A DNA stretch of 37,317 bases from NCBI GenBank assembly GCA_900539735.1, contig UQDE01000021.1, positions 1 to 37,317 of the forward strand, given 5' to 3'. How positions within the stretch are numbered: position 1 is the stretch's first letter; every line of letters starts with the position of its first letter. The position numbers and the translations under genes are program-made. Source of the DNA: an uncultured Collinsella sp. (lineage in GTDB: Bacteria > Actinomycetota > Coriobacteriia > Coriobacteriales > Coriobacteriaceae). Below are positions 1 through 7,956 of the stretch, in pieces. The notes beneath the pieces were generated by a model, which saw only the letters and a program-made list of their open reading frames with translations, ran no database searches and had not been told where the DNA came from.

Positions 1-21
1 GAAAGCACTTAATGTGCTTTC
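1..21. other. Perfect hairpin at the window edge
   Basis: An 8 bp perfect inverted repeat (GAAAGCAC at 1-8, GTGCTTTC at 14-21) surrounds a 5 nt loop. It may be the end of a terminator for a gene to the left of the window. No clear T-run follows, so its role is open. Nothing recognisable lies between it and the tRNA promoter. Confidence 0.3.
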
Positions 22-117
22 CGTCTTGCGCAGGACTGTAGAGCAGCAAACTTAACCCCCGCCCTCAGCCCCGGAGACCCTCCCGGATGACCCCGAAAAA
101 TTTTTTCAAAAAAGTTG

Positions 118-147
118 TTGCGCGCCGGACAGACTTCTGTGTATACT
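118..147 (+). promoter_or_regulatory. Promoter of the tRNA-Asp gene
   Basis: A TATACT -10 box (142-147) lies 18 nt after a TTGCGC -35-like hexamer (118-123). The predicted transcription start is about 40 nt before the mature tRNA. An A/T-rich tract at about 96-113 lies just upstream of the -35 and could act as an UP element. Confidence 0.6.
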
Positions 148-193
148 AATCCCCGCAGCGCACGCGAGCGGAAACAAACGCGAACGTCTGCCT

Positions 194-271
<78 letters not shown>

Positions 272-282
272 ACGCAATTAAA

Positions 283-307
283 GCCACGTCTTCGGACGTG
301 GCTTTTT
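283..307 (+). terminator. Terminator of tRNA-Asp
   Basis: A perfect 8 bp stem GCCACGTC/GACGTGGC with a TTCG tetraloop is followed by TTTTT. It starts 11 nt after the CCA end of the tRNA. Confidence 0.9.
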
Positions 308-426
308 GCGTTTGATGCACTTTGTTTCGATAGAACGATTGCCCTGGTGCATCTTCGCCCAGAATCCCCGCGCCTTCGGGAACGCAAGTAAAATCTAATA
401 AGTATATCTGTCTGAACAACAGCTTT

Positions 427-470
427 GTTGCGCAACACCTGTTCAACGAGACAGGGGGTTAGGTTATACT
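427..470 (+). promoter_or_regulatory. Promoter of the Rrf2-mutY unit with two palindromes
   Basis: TTCAAC (442-447) and TATACT (465-470) are spaced by 17 nt and form a good sigma-70 type promoter, giving a leader of about 155 nt before the Rrf2 gene. Two palindromes overlap or abut it: GTTGCGCAAC (427-436) and CCTGT-N7-ACAGG (439-455). Either could be an operator, for example for autoregulation by the Rrf2 protein; that is an inference from position only. The rest of the 308-630 gap shows no gene. Confidence 0.55.
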
Positions 471-630
471 AAATTGCACTGTGCGCCGCATTTGATGCAT
501 TTCGCTCCAAGCGCGGCACTCAGTGGATATCCGATTTACCATTTGGATGTCCTGGCGGTCATTTAGCGTCTCGACACAAGCTCGGCCCCGGAGCTCGTTC
601 GAGCTGTTCGTATTCCTTGAAAGGGGAAAA

Positions 631-1116
631 ATGGACATATCGAGGAAGACTGATTACGCCCTTCGTATGCTGGCGATGCTTGCCGAGGATCCGGAGCGTT
701 TGCTTTCTGTTCGCACCGCTGCCGAAGAGGTCAATGTCCCGTATTCGTTTGCCCGCTCGATTCAGCACGGTTTGGTCCAGGCCGGTATTGTGGAGAGCCT
801 GCGTGGCGTCCACGGTGGCATGCGTCTCAAGGTCAGTCCGGACGATGTTACTATCCGCCAGGTCGTCGAGGCCGTTCAGGGCCCTATGGTTATGAACGAT
901 TGCACCGCGCCCGATGGTGACTGTGCGCGCATGGGCACGTGCTGCTATCATCCCCTGTGGGCCGGAGCCCAGGCGTTGATGCGCGACTACCTCGATTCCG
1001 TTTCGCTCGGCGACATCGTCGCTCACCGCCAGTTCCCGGCCGTCGATCCCAAGTTCGCCGACCGCGAAGCGTTTCCCGAGTACGCCACCTGCGCGTGCGC
1101 TTACCGGGAGGAATAA
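631..1116 (+). CDS. Rrf2-family, IscR-like Fe-S regulator
   Basis: This encodes a 161-residue winged-helix regulator of the Rrf2 family. It begins MDISRKTDYALRML, the standard Rrf2 opening, with the DNA-binding domain in roughly residues 1-75. The cluster-binding loop has Cys91, Cys98, Cys104 and Cys105; three of these fall almost exactly where IscR of E. coli has its 2Fe-2S ligands (92, 98, 104). Two more Cys lie near the C-terminus. I expect it to sense Fe-S, redox or NO status. The ATG at 631 was chosen over an upstream in-frame start because AAGGGG lies 4 nt before it and the Rrf2 domain starts there. MutY-like follows after 21 nt, so they are probably one operon. No isc/suf genes are in the window, so its targets are unknown. 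Confidence 0.85.
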   Translation: MDISRKTDYALRMLAMLAEDPERLLSVRTAAEEVNVPYSFARSIQHGLVQAGIVESLRGVHGGMRLKVSPDDVTIRQVVEAVQGPMVMNDCTAPDGDCARMGTCCYHPLWAGAQALMRDYLDSVSLGDIVAHRQFPAVDPKFADREAFPEYATCACAYREE

Positions 1117-1137
1117 CGCCGCATAAGGAGCATAGCC

Positions 1138-2043
1138 ATGATTCAGGACCCCTTTCGTTCGATGATTCGTTCGGAAGGGGTCCTGCGTTATCGCGACCTT
1201 CCGTGGCGCCGTACGCGTGACCCGTACATCATTTGGCTTTCCGAGGTCATGCTGCAGCAAACACAGGTGCCGCGTGTGGAGGCGCGCATGCCGGTGTGGC
1301 TCGATCGTTTTCCGACTGTGCAGGCGCTTGCCCAGGCCGCGCCTTCCGATGTTTTGGACGCTTGGCAGGGCATGGGCTACAACCGACGCGCTCTGGCGCT
1401 TCACGGGGCCGCTCAGCGCGTTGTAGAGGACTGGGACGGGGAGTTTCCGCGTGAGACGCGTGACTTGGTCGCTCTGCCTGGTATTGGCCCGGCAACGGCG
1501 CAGGGTATCCGGTCGTTTGCGTTTGATCTTCCGGGTGTGTATCTAGAGACCAACGTGCGCACAGTCTTTCTGCATCACTTCTTTCCCGATGTACCGGCTG
1601 TTCCCGATCGCGAGCTGGTGCCGCTGATTCAAGCCGCCTGTCCGGCGGCCCCCGGTGCGGTGGCGGATGAGATCGCGCCCTTTGCCGTGCCTCAAGACGA
1701 TGCCGACACGCCGCGCGCGTGGTATTACGCGCTGCTAGATTATGGCGCGTATCTTAAGAAGACGCTGCCCAATCCGTCCAGGCGCTCGGCGGGCTATAGT
1801 CGTCAGTCCAAGTTCGAGGGCTCGCGTCGCCAAAAGCGCGCCCACATTGTGCGCATGCTGCTGGCGGCGCGCGATGGGCAACCGGCAGGTATTACGCTCG
1901 ATGAAGCCGTTGCAGGCGTTAACGAGATGGAGACGGCAGCCGGCCGAGAGCCGGTCGAGCGCGAGCTGGTCACAAGCATTCTTGCCGATCTGGAGCGCGA
2001 GGGCTTTTGCGGCTCCGAGGGCGATCGTTGGCTGAGTGTGTAG
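1138..2043 (+). CDS. MutY-like HhH-GPD DNA glycosylase without Fe-S cluster
   Basis: This 301-residue protein resembles adenine DNA glycosylase MutY, which removes A mispaired with 8-oxoguanine. The N-terminal block PYIIWLSEVMLQQTQV carries the MutY catalytic Glu (Glu36), and the helix-hairpin-helix reads LPGIGPATAQGI. Three things are unusual. The catalytic Asp position of the HhH-GPD family appears as Glu137 in ETNVRTV. The four-Cys Fe-S loop that normally follows is absent (the sequence there is NPSRRSAGYSRQSKF). The C-terminal NUDIX-like domain for 8-oxoG recognition is replaced by a short winged-helix-like tail. MutY proteins lacking the cluster are known, so this is a variant branch and not obviously a broken gene. 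An AAGGAG site precedes the ATG, and it follows the Rrf2 gene closely. Confidence 0.75.
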   Translation: MIQDPFRSMIRSEGVLRYRDLPWRRTRDPYIIWLSEVMLQQTQVPRVEARMPVWLDRFPTVQALAQAAPSDVLDAWQGMGYNRRALALHGAAQRVVEDWDGEFPRETRDLVALPGIGPATAQGIRSFAFDLPGVYLETNVRTVFLHHFFPDVPAVPDRELVPLIQAACPAAPGAVADEIAPFAVPQDDADTPRAWYYALLDYGAYLKKTLPNPSRRSAGYSRQSKFEGSRRQKRAHIVRMLLAARDGQPAGITLDEAVAGVNEMETAAGREPVERELVTSILADLEREGFCGSEGDRWLSV

Positions 2044-2157
2044 CTCACTCGAATCTGAAGAACGGGATTGTAAGGTTTAAATTCTCGGCATGAGGGCATC
2101 CTTAAAGCAAGGCCGCTCAAAGTCTGTGGGCGGCATGCGTTGAAGGGAAGTACACCT

Positions 2158-2697
2158 ATGGATTTTGAGAATTCCCAAACCAAGAAGAACCTCGAGACCG
2201 CTTTTGCCGGTGAGTCCCAGGCACACACCAAGTATCGCTACTATGCATCCAAGGCCAAAAAGGACGGCTACGTTCAGATCTCGAATATTTTTGCCGAGAC
2301 GGCGGGCAACGAGTCCGAGCACGCCAAGCTGTGGTTTAAGTATCTGCACGACGGCGCCGTTCCGGGCACTCTGGACAACCTGCGCGACGCCGCTGCGGGC
2401 GAGAACTACGAGTGGACCACGATGTACGACGAGTTCGCCAAGACCGCCGAGGAGGAGGGCTTTGTCGAGATCGCCGAGAAGTTCCGTGGCGTCGCCGCCG
2501 TCGAGAAGGCCCACGAGGAGCGCTACAACAAACTCGTCGAGCGCATCGAGTCGGGCGAGGTGTTTGAGCGTGAGGGCGTAAAGGTGTGGAAGTGCCTGAA
2601 CTGCGGGCACCTGCATGTTGGTGCCGAGGCGCCCGAGGTGTGCCCGGTGTGCAACCACCCGAAGGCGTACTTTGAGGAGCAGGTGGTGAACTACTAG
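2158..2697 (+). CDS. rbr: Rubrerythrin
   Basis: This is a 179-residue non-haem di-iron peroxidase of anaerobes that reduces hydrogen peroxide using electrons from its rubredoxin domain. The N-terminal ferritin-like four-helix bundle (about 1-140) shows the ligand motifs ESEH and EKAHEERY. The C-terminal rubredoxin-like domain has CLNC and CPVC knuckles that bind one Fe. Length is near the usual 180-195. The ATG at 2158 has GAAGGGAAG 7 nt upstream and is preferred to a TTG at 2140 that lies in front of that site. Position next to an Rrf2 regulator fits an oxidative-stress theme, though the 114 nt gap suggests its own promoter. A palindromic repeat and a strong terminator follow it. Confidence 0.95.
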   Translation: MDFENSQTKKNLETAFAGESQAHTKYRYYASKAKKDGYVQISNIFAETAGNESEHAKLWFKYLHDGAVPGTLDNLRDAAAGENYEWTTMYDEFAKTAEEEGFVEIAEKFRGVAAVEKAHEERYNKLVERIESGEVFEREGVKVWKCLNCGHLHVGAEAPEVCPVCNHPKAYFEEQVVNY

Positions 2698-2717
2698 CGC
2701 GTGGCGCTGGCTGCTGC

Positions 2718-2803
2718 GGAGCGCAGGGCGGGAAATGCCTTTCCATCTCGCTCACGGCTGCGCAGGGTCGCGCGAGGCAAAGGCATTTCCCGCCCTGCGC
2801 TCC
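2718..2803. repeat. Long palindromic repeat, conserved-centre family, copy 1
   Basis: Perfect 25 bp arms (2718-2742 and 2779-2803) surround a 36 nt centre that contains CTCGCTCACGG and a matching GCGAG. The centre is almost the same as in the copy at 3656-3741, but the outer arms differ completely while each pair stays complementary. It lies between the rubrerythrin stop and its terminator. Confidence 0.85.
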
Positions 2804-2853
2804 GGCGTTGGGTCGTCGCGTGCTCGTTACAGAAAAGCTGATAAGAAGTTTGT

Positions 2854-2883
2854 GTGCCGCCCCTTATGGGGCGGCACGGTTTT
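2854..2883 (+). terminator. Terminator after rubrerythrin
   Basis: A perfect 10 bp stem GTGCCGCCCC/GGGGCGGCAC with a 4 nt loop is followed by GGTTTT. The same stem with a 3 nt loop recurs at 3784-3811. The upstream flank GTTTGTGTGCCGCCCC is shared or nearly shared by both. Confidence 0.85.
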
Positions 2884-2968
2884 GTGGGGGCCGGTTGGGG
2901 CGGTGACGTTGCTTAGAGGGTACACTGGGTAGCGTTGGCTATTCGTTTCCTCTTGTGAGGTGTTGGTT

Positions 2969-3601
2969 ATGGGTAAGAAGTCTCGGGCTCGGGTTGCTGC
3001 GGCGGGAACTCGCAAGGATCCTGGTCGTCGGGTTGCCGAGGGTAAAAAGGTCGATCGTGTCGAGAAGGACAAGAAGGTTGGCGCGCATGCTCATCCTGAG
3101 TGGGCGCCTCACCTCAATACGGCTAGCGAGGATCTGACTGCTAAGTTGTTTACTCTGGTCGAGGTTATCTTGGGCGTGGTGCCCGTGGTGGTCATTGGCT
3201 TGTTCTTGGCTTCGAAAGATGCCACGAGTGTCGATAAACTCACCGATGTCTTTTCTCAGGACCCCTCGATGGTGGTTACGTTTATCTCTGCGTGCCTGCA
3301 GCCGTTTGTGGCGTACATGTTGTACATGATTTATCGCAAATACTGCGAGGGCGACGCTGGTTTTGCCGCCGGCAACCTGATCGGTCTTTTGTGCTCCGAG
3401 ATCCTACTGCTCAATATCCCAGGCGTCATCGGTATGGGCATCTTGCTGTGGCGTGTTTGGCGCAACGTCGCCCCGCACTTTGAGAGCTGGTTGTTTGAGC
3501 GTCGTGCAATGGGCGTGCTGGCAGACATTGCGGGCTCGCTCGTGATTTTAGCCTTGGCGTTTATGTGCGCCACCGCCGCCCGCGGTCTCGCGGGCATGTA
3601 G
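2969..3601 (+). CDS. Membrane protein, four predicted TM segments, unknown function
   Basis: I do not recognise this 210-residue protein. Residues 1-40 are very basic (MGKKSRARV, then several Lys/Arg runs) and likely cytosolic. Hydrophobic segments follow at about 47-68, 88-112, 118-145 and 168-192, so it should be an integral membrane protein. The ATG at 2969 was chosen because GAGG lies 8 nt upstream; GTG and TTG codons just before it are in frame but overlap that site. It stands alone between two terminators of identical stem sequence, so it is probably its own transcription unit. No enzyme motif is visible. Confidence 0.75.
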   Translation: MGKKSRARVAAAGTRKDPGRRVAEGKKVDRVEKDKKVGAHAHPEWAPHLNTASEDLTAKLFTLVEVILGVVPVVVIGLFLASKDATSVDKLTDVFSQDPSMVVTFISACLQPFVAYMLYMIYRKYCEGDAGFAAGNLIGLLCSEILLLNIPGVIGMGILLWRVWRNVAPHFESWLFERRAMGVLADIAGSLVILALAFMCATAARGLAGM

Positions 3602-3655
3602 TCTGTCCTCACCGACCACGGAGCGCAGGGCAACTGCTGGTTTCACCGCTCCGGA

Positions 3656-3741
3656 CGTCAGACCCGCGGCGCATCCCTTTCCCTCTCGCTCACGGCTTCG
3701 CAGAGTCACGCGAGGCAAAGGCATGCGCCGCGGGTCTGACG
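3656..3741. repeat. Long palindromic repeat, conserved-centre family, copy 2
   Basis: Perfect 19 bp arms (3656-3674 CGTCAGACCCGCGGCGCAT, 3723-3741 its complement) extend with near-matching CCCTTTCC and GGCAAAGGC. The centre (CTCGCTCACGGCT..., ...GCGAGGCAAAGGCAT) matches copy 1 at 2718-2803 with few changes. A separate small hairpin CGGAGCG/CGCTCCG at about 3619-3653 begins with the same GGAGCGCAGGGC found in the left arm of copy 1. Confidence 0.85.
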
Positions 3742-3783
3742 ACGCGGGCTTGCCAACGAGTTTTGGCTAATAGATTGGTTTGT

Positions 3784-3811
3784 GTGCCGCCCCTTTGGGG
3801 CGGCACTTTTT
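3784..3811 (+). terminator. Terminator after the 2969 membrane protein
   Basis: A stem GTGCCGCCCC/GGGGCGGCAC with a 3 nt loop is followed by TTTTT. It duplicates the terminator at 2854. Between 3812 and 4064 I see no gene, only lower-GC DNA that should hold the promoter of the next gene. Confidence 0.9.
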
Positions 3812-4064
3812 GTGTGGGGTCCCGGTCTCCACAATTTTCGTCAAGCTTTTGGTTAGATTTTGGTCAGTTGGCGTAAGGGTGGAAGGCCAAAAGATTGCTG
3901 GCGAAAAAAGCTCAGAGAAAGTGCTGGTAGGGGAGTTGTTGAGCTTTTCGACAGCTTTTGAGCAAAAGAAACTTTGTGGCTATTGCCGGCGATTGCGTTG
4001 TCGCGGTCATGGCGGTGCGGGATGCTGGTCGTAAGCGTCGAATGCTCCGATTTTGGAGGCCAGC

Positions 4065-4487
4065 ATGGATCTGTTTCTTGAGACTCCGCAGCAACAAGCC
4101 GAGCGCATGTTGCGCCAACAGCAACGGCTTATGGAGATGCAAATGCAAGGGGTAGCCGCCCAGCCCCCTGCGCAAAATGCCACGCCTGCGGTTTCGCCTG
4201 CGGGCGGATCGGCGCCAGAGAACTATTCCGTACAACAAGATTCATATGCGCAGGAGCTTGCGTTCGACAAACGCCGCACGCGTCGTCGCCGCGTGGGCCA
4301 GCGCCTGCGCACATTGGCGATGATCGTGCTCATTCCGCTAGGACTTGCGGCGATTTTCTTGGTCTCGTATGCGCTCACCTGCATCCTCAACGGTGCTTCG
4401 CCCGGCGAAGTGCTCCAACATCTGTCAGCCCTGGGCCAGCGCCTAGGCGACGTCATGACAACCATTCGCACCGGCTGGGAGAGCTAG
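4065..4487 (+). CDS. Small single-pass membrane protein, unknown function
   Basis: This 140-residue protein is not recognised. Its first 35 residues are rich in Gln and Met (LETPQQQAERMLRQQQRL) and may form a short amphipathic helix. An Ala/Pro linker follows, then a basic stretch (DKRRTRRRRVGQRLR, about 77-91), a single hydrophobic segment (about 94-116) and a short C-terminal tail. Basic residues just before the membrane segment predict an N-in topology. The ATG at 4065 has GGAGG 5 nt upstream, which decides against a TTG twelve bases earlier. It precedes rmuC by 124 nt on the same strand; no functional link is visible. Confidence 0.65.
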   Translation: MDLFLETPQQQAERMLRQQQRLMEMQMQGVAAQPPAQNATPAVSPAGGSAPENYSVQQDSYAQELAFDKRRTRRRRVGQRLRTLAMIVLIPLGLAAIFLVSYALTCILNGASPGEVLQHLSALGQRLGDVMTTIRTGWES

Positions 4488-4611
4488 CGTTTTAGCGTCC
4501 GCGGCTCTAAGAGAAATTTGTCTGCAAGGCAGTGGGTGATCCGTGCGTGTGGCGGGGTAAGATTGATCGCGGTTTTGATTGATGACCGATTGAGTTTGTT
4601 GGGCGGAGTCT

Positions 4612-5967
4612 ATGTCTGCTATTGATATCGTGCTTGTTGTGATCGCCTTGGTGGCGGTGGGGGTTGCTGTGGCTTGCGCCCTCCAGCTCAAGAGCCTGCG
4701 TGCCGAGTTGCGGGAGCGTGGCGACAGTAGCGCGGAAACGCTGGCAGCACTCGAGCAGGCCAACAACGCGCTCGATGCCCTGAACGTCGCGCTGGCCGAA
4801 ACTCGCCGCACGGCCAACGCCATCGCGCAGCAGCAGACGACAGATGCGGCCGTGGGGCAGCAACGTTACCTGACCATTGCACGTGAGTTTTCGCAAGCTG
4901 GTGACCGGATGGATGACCTTCGCCGCGAGACGGCCCAACAGCTCGGTGCCAACCGCGAGGGCATCGAGCACCGCCTGGACAAGGTGCGCGAGACGGTCGA
5001 TGCCCAGCTGGGTGCTATCCGCAAAGACAACAACGTGCAACTCGATCAGATGCGCGCGACGGTGGACGAGAAACTCTCCCGCACGCTCAACGATCGCCTG
5101 TCGGCATCGTTTAAGCAGGTGAGCGACCAGCTCGAGGCCGTGTACAAGGGCCTGGGCGACATGCAGTCCATCGCCACCGGCGTGGGCGACCTTAAGCGCG
5201 TGCTGGGCAACGTGAAGGCGCGTGGTATTTTGGGCGAGGTGCAGCTGGGTGCAATTCTGGCGGACATTCTTACACCCGACCAGTATCTGGAAAACGTCGC
5301 CACCAAGCCCGGCGCCTCGGAGCGCGTTGAGTTTGCCGTCAAGCTGCCGGTGGACGAGGGCGATCCCGTGCTGCTGCCGATTGACTCCAAGTTTCCGGGC
5401 GACGCGTACGAGCATTTGCTCGACGCGCAGGAGTCGGGCGATGCGGAGACCGTGGCGGCTGCGCGCAAGACGCTCGACACCATGGTCAAGCGCGAGGCCA
5501 AGGATATCTGCGAAAAGTACCTGAGTGTGCCGGCAACGACCAACTTTGGCATCATGTTCGTGCCGTTTGAAGGACTGTACGCCGAGGTCGTCAGCCGCCC
5601 CGGGCTTATCGAGACCCTGGGCCGCGACTATCACGTCAACGTTGCCGGCCCCAGCACCATGGCGGCCATCCTCAACAGCCTGCAGATGAGCTACCAGACG
5701 TTTAAATTGCAAAAACGTACCGACGACGCGCTGCGCGTGCTTTCCGCCGTCAAGGCCGAGCTGCCGCGTTATCAGGCGGCGCTGCGCCGCGCCCAACAGC
5801 AGATCGAGACCGCGGGTAAAACGGTTGAGGGCATCATCACCACGCGCACCAACGTTATGGAGCGCAAACTCAAGGACATCGACGCCCTGGAAGATGCCAA
5901 GGAGGCTGACGAGATCTTGGGGCTCACATCCGCGGAGCTGCTCGCAGACCAAAAAGACGAGGACTAG
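4612..5967 (+). CDS. rmuC: DNA recombination protein RmuC
   Basis: This 451-residue protein matches RmuC, which limits recombination at inverted repeats and has a predicted nuclease-like domain. The N-terminus has one hydrophobic anchor (IDIVLVVIALVAVGVAVACAL), then a long coiled coil of about 180 residues rich in Glu, Arg and Ala. The conserved RmuC core runs from about residue 195 (VKARGILGEVQLGAIL) through LPIDSKFPGDAYEHLL to ATTNFGIMFVPFEGLYAEVV and PSTMAAILNSLQMSYQTFKLQ. Length is typical. GGCGGAG lies just before the ATG. A strong terminator follows, so the ABC gene downstream is separate. A factor acting at inverted repeats is of some interest in a region this rich in long palindromes. 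Confidence 0.95.
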   Translation: MSAIDIVLVVIALVAVGVAVACALQLKSLRAELRERGDSSAETLAALEQANNALDALNVALAETRRTANAIAQQQTTDAAVGQQRYLTIAREFSQAGDRMDDLRRETAQQLGANREGIEHRLDKVRETVDAQLGAIRKDNNVQLDQMRATVDEKLSRTLNDRLSASFKQVSDQLEAVYKGLGDMQSIATGVGDLKRVLGNVKARGILGEVQLGAILADILTPDQYLENVATKPGASERVEFAVKLPVDEGDPVLLPIDSKFPGDAYEHLLDAQESGDAETVAAARKTLDTMVKREAKDICEKYLSVPATTNFGIMFVPFEGLYAEVVSRPGLIETLGRDYHVNVAGPSTMAAILNSLQMSYQTFKLQKRTDDALRVLSAVKAELPRYQAALRRAQQQIETAGKTVEGIITTRTNVMERKLKDIDALEDAKEADEILGLTSAELLADQKDED

Positions 5968-5984
5968 CTGCATCTGACGGCGGG

Positions 5985-6015
5985 GCGCCCGCGCAAGCAC
6001 GGCGCGGGCGCTTTT
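5985..6015 (+). terminator. Terminator after rmuC
   Basis: A perfect 10 bp stem GCGCCCGCGC/GCGCGGGCGC with a 7 nt loop is followed by TTTT. Confidence 0.9.
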
Positions 6016-6090
6016 CGCATCGTGCTTGCCTGAAGTGCGCTTCAATGTGCAACAATGGCGTTTCGCCCTATCAGACGCGAAAGGAAGACC

Positions 6091-7893
6091 ATGTCTCAGA
6101 GAAGCACCAGTCCGCTCAAACGCTCCACCGTGCGCCGCACGCTGCAGCGTTTTTGGGACGTCACGCGCACACAGCCGTTGATCGTCTTTCTCTCGGTATT
6201 CTCGTCGGCGGGCTATATCTTTTTGCTTACGTTTGCCAACACCTACGTGATGGCCCTTATCGTCGACCGCGTCCAGGCCGGCCCCGTGGCGGGCGACCAG
6301 GTGTTTGAGGTCTTTGGCCCTTACATTCTGGCGCTCGTGCTCGTTAACCTGGTAGGCCAAATCCTCTCCAAGCTGCAGGACTACACCGTCTACAAGCTCG
6401 AGATTGCGGGCAACTATCACTTGGCGCGCCTGTGCTTTGACACGCTCTCCAATCAATCCATGACATTCCATACCAGCCGTTTTGGCGGATCGCTTGTGAG
6501 CCAGACGAGCCGTTTTATGAGCGGCTATACGGGGCTGGTGGACGTGACGGTGTATTCGCTCATTCCCACTATCACCTCGGTTGTCTGCACGGTGGCGGCG
6601 CTCGCCCCGGTGGTGCCGACGTTTACCGTGATCCTGGTGGGCATCATGGTCGTCTACATCGCGTTTGTCTGGCTTATGTACAAGTGCATCATGCCGCTTT
6701 CGGCCGCGACGTCCGCCGCTCAGAACAAGCTGTCGGGCGTGCTGTCCGACGCGGTCACGAACATCCTGGCCGTCAAGACTTGCGGGCGCGAGGACTTTGA
6801 GCGCGACCTGTTCGATACCGCTGACCGCGCCGCGCGCGATGCCGAAACGGTTTCGATGCACGCCATGATGCAGCGCAACTTTACGACCTCGGGCCTTATC
6901 GTCATTACCATGGCCGTGGTGAGCGTGTTCGTCGCGGGCGGCAACGCGTGGTTTGGCATCTCTGCCGGCGCGCTTGTCATGATCTTTACCTATACGTACA
7001 ACCTCACCATGCGTCTGAACTACGTAAGCTCCATGATGCAGCGCATCAACCGCGCGCTCGGTGATGCGGCCGAGATGACGCGCGTGCTGGACGAGCCGCG
7101 TCTGGTGGCAGACGACGAGAACGCTCCCGAGCTTAAAGTAAGCGAGGGCGCGATTGATTTTGAGCACCTGAGCTTTGCATACCGTGATGCCGCGGCGGGC
7201 GAGAGCGTGTTCGACGACCTGACGCTCCATGTGGCGGCGGGCCAGCGCGTGGGCCTGGTGGGCAAATCGGGCTCGGGCAAGACGACGCTCACCAAGCTGT
7301 TGCTGCGCCTGGACGACGTACAGGGCGGCCGCGTGCTCGTGGACGGCCAAGACGTCTCGCGCTGCACGCAGCAGAGCCTGCGCCGCCAGGTTGCCTACGT
7401 GCCGCAGGAGGCGCTGCTGTTCCATCGCTCCATTCGCGAGAATATCGCCTACGGCCGTCCCGATGCCACCGACGAGCAGATCCGCGAGGCCGCGCGTCTG
7501 GCAAATGCCCTGGAGTTTATCGACCGCCTGCCCCGTGGCTTTGACACCATGGTGGGCGAGCGCGGCGTTAAGCTTTCGGGCGGCCAACGCCAGCGCGTGG
7601 CCATCGCCCGCGCTATCCTGACCGACGCGCCGATTCTGGTGCTCGACGAGGCGACGTCTGCCCTGGACAGCGAGTCCGAGGCGCTGGTGCAGGAGGCGCT
7701 CGAGAACCTGATGCGCGGGCGCACCTCCATCGTGGTGGCACATCGCCTGTCCACCGTGGCGGCGCTCGACCGCATCGTGGTGCTGGCGGACGGCGAGATT
7801 GTCGAGGACGGTACGCATGCGCAGCTTGTCGAGGCGGGCGGCGAGTATGCGAGCCTGTGGGGCCGCCAGACCGGCGCATTTTTGGAGGCGTAA
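6091..7893 (+). CDS. ABC transporter half-molecule, fused permease and ATPase
   Basis: This 600-residue protein has an ABC exporter layout: a six-helix membrane domain (about 20-320), then a nucleotide-binding domain. Motifs in order are Walker A GKSGSGKTT with Lys397, Q-loop AYVPQEALLFH, signature LSGGQRQRVAIARA, Walker B VLDEATSALD with Asp519 and Glu520, and H-loop VVAHRLST. It must dimerise, either with itself or with another half. The catalytic set looks complete. The substrate cannot be read from sequence; multidrug or lipid export is typical of this class. The ATG at 6091 follows AAAGGAAG by 3 nt and was preferred to one at 6055 with no site. nth follows after 63 nt. No partner half-transporter is nearby, which favours a homodimer. 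Confidence 0.9.
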   Translation: MSQRSTSPLKRSTVRRTLQRFWDVTRTQPLIVFLSVFSSAGYIFLLTFANTYVMALIVDRVQAGPVAGDQVFEVFGPYILALVLVNLVGQILSKLQDYTVYKLEIAGNYHLARLCFDTLSNQSMTFHTSRFGGSLVSQTSRFMSGYTGLVDVTVYSLIPTITSVVCTVAALAPVVPTFTVILVGIMVVYIAFVWLMYKCIMPLSAATSAAQNKLSGVLSDAVTNILAVKTCGREDFERDLFDTADRAARDAETVSMHAMMQRNFTTSGLIVITMAVVSVFVAGGNAWFGISAGALVMIFTYTYNLTMRLNYVSSMMQRINRALGDAAEMTRVLDEPRLVADDENAPELKVSEGAIDFEHLSFAYRDAAAGESVFDDLTLHVAAGQRVGLVGKSGSGKTTLTKLLLRLDDVQGGRVLVDGQDVSRCTQQSLRRQVAYVPQEALLFHRSIRENIAYGRPDATDEQIREAARLANALEFIDRLPRGFDTMVGERGVKLSGGQRQRVAIARAILTDAPILVLDEATSALDSESEALVQEALENLMRGRTSIVVAHRLSTVAALDRIVVLADGEIVEDGTHAQLVEAGGEYASLWGRQTGAFLEA

Positions 7894-7956
7894 AGACCCC
7901 ATACGTGGGACAATCGTGCCCATAGATTTGTTATGCCGCTGAGCCGAGGAGTCGTT

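Noticed and set aside
3780..4034. A plus-strand open frame starting in the terminator at 3784
   Set aside because: It begins inside a terminator hairpin, has no ribosome site and ends before the supported start at 4065.
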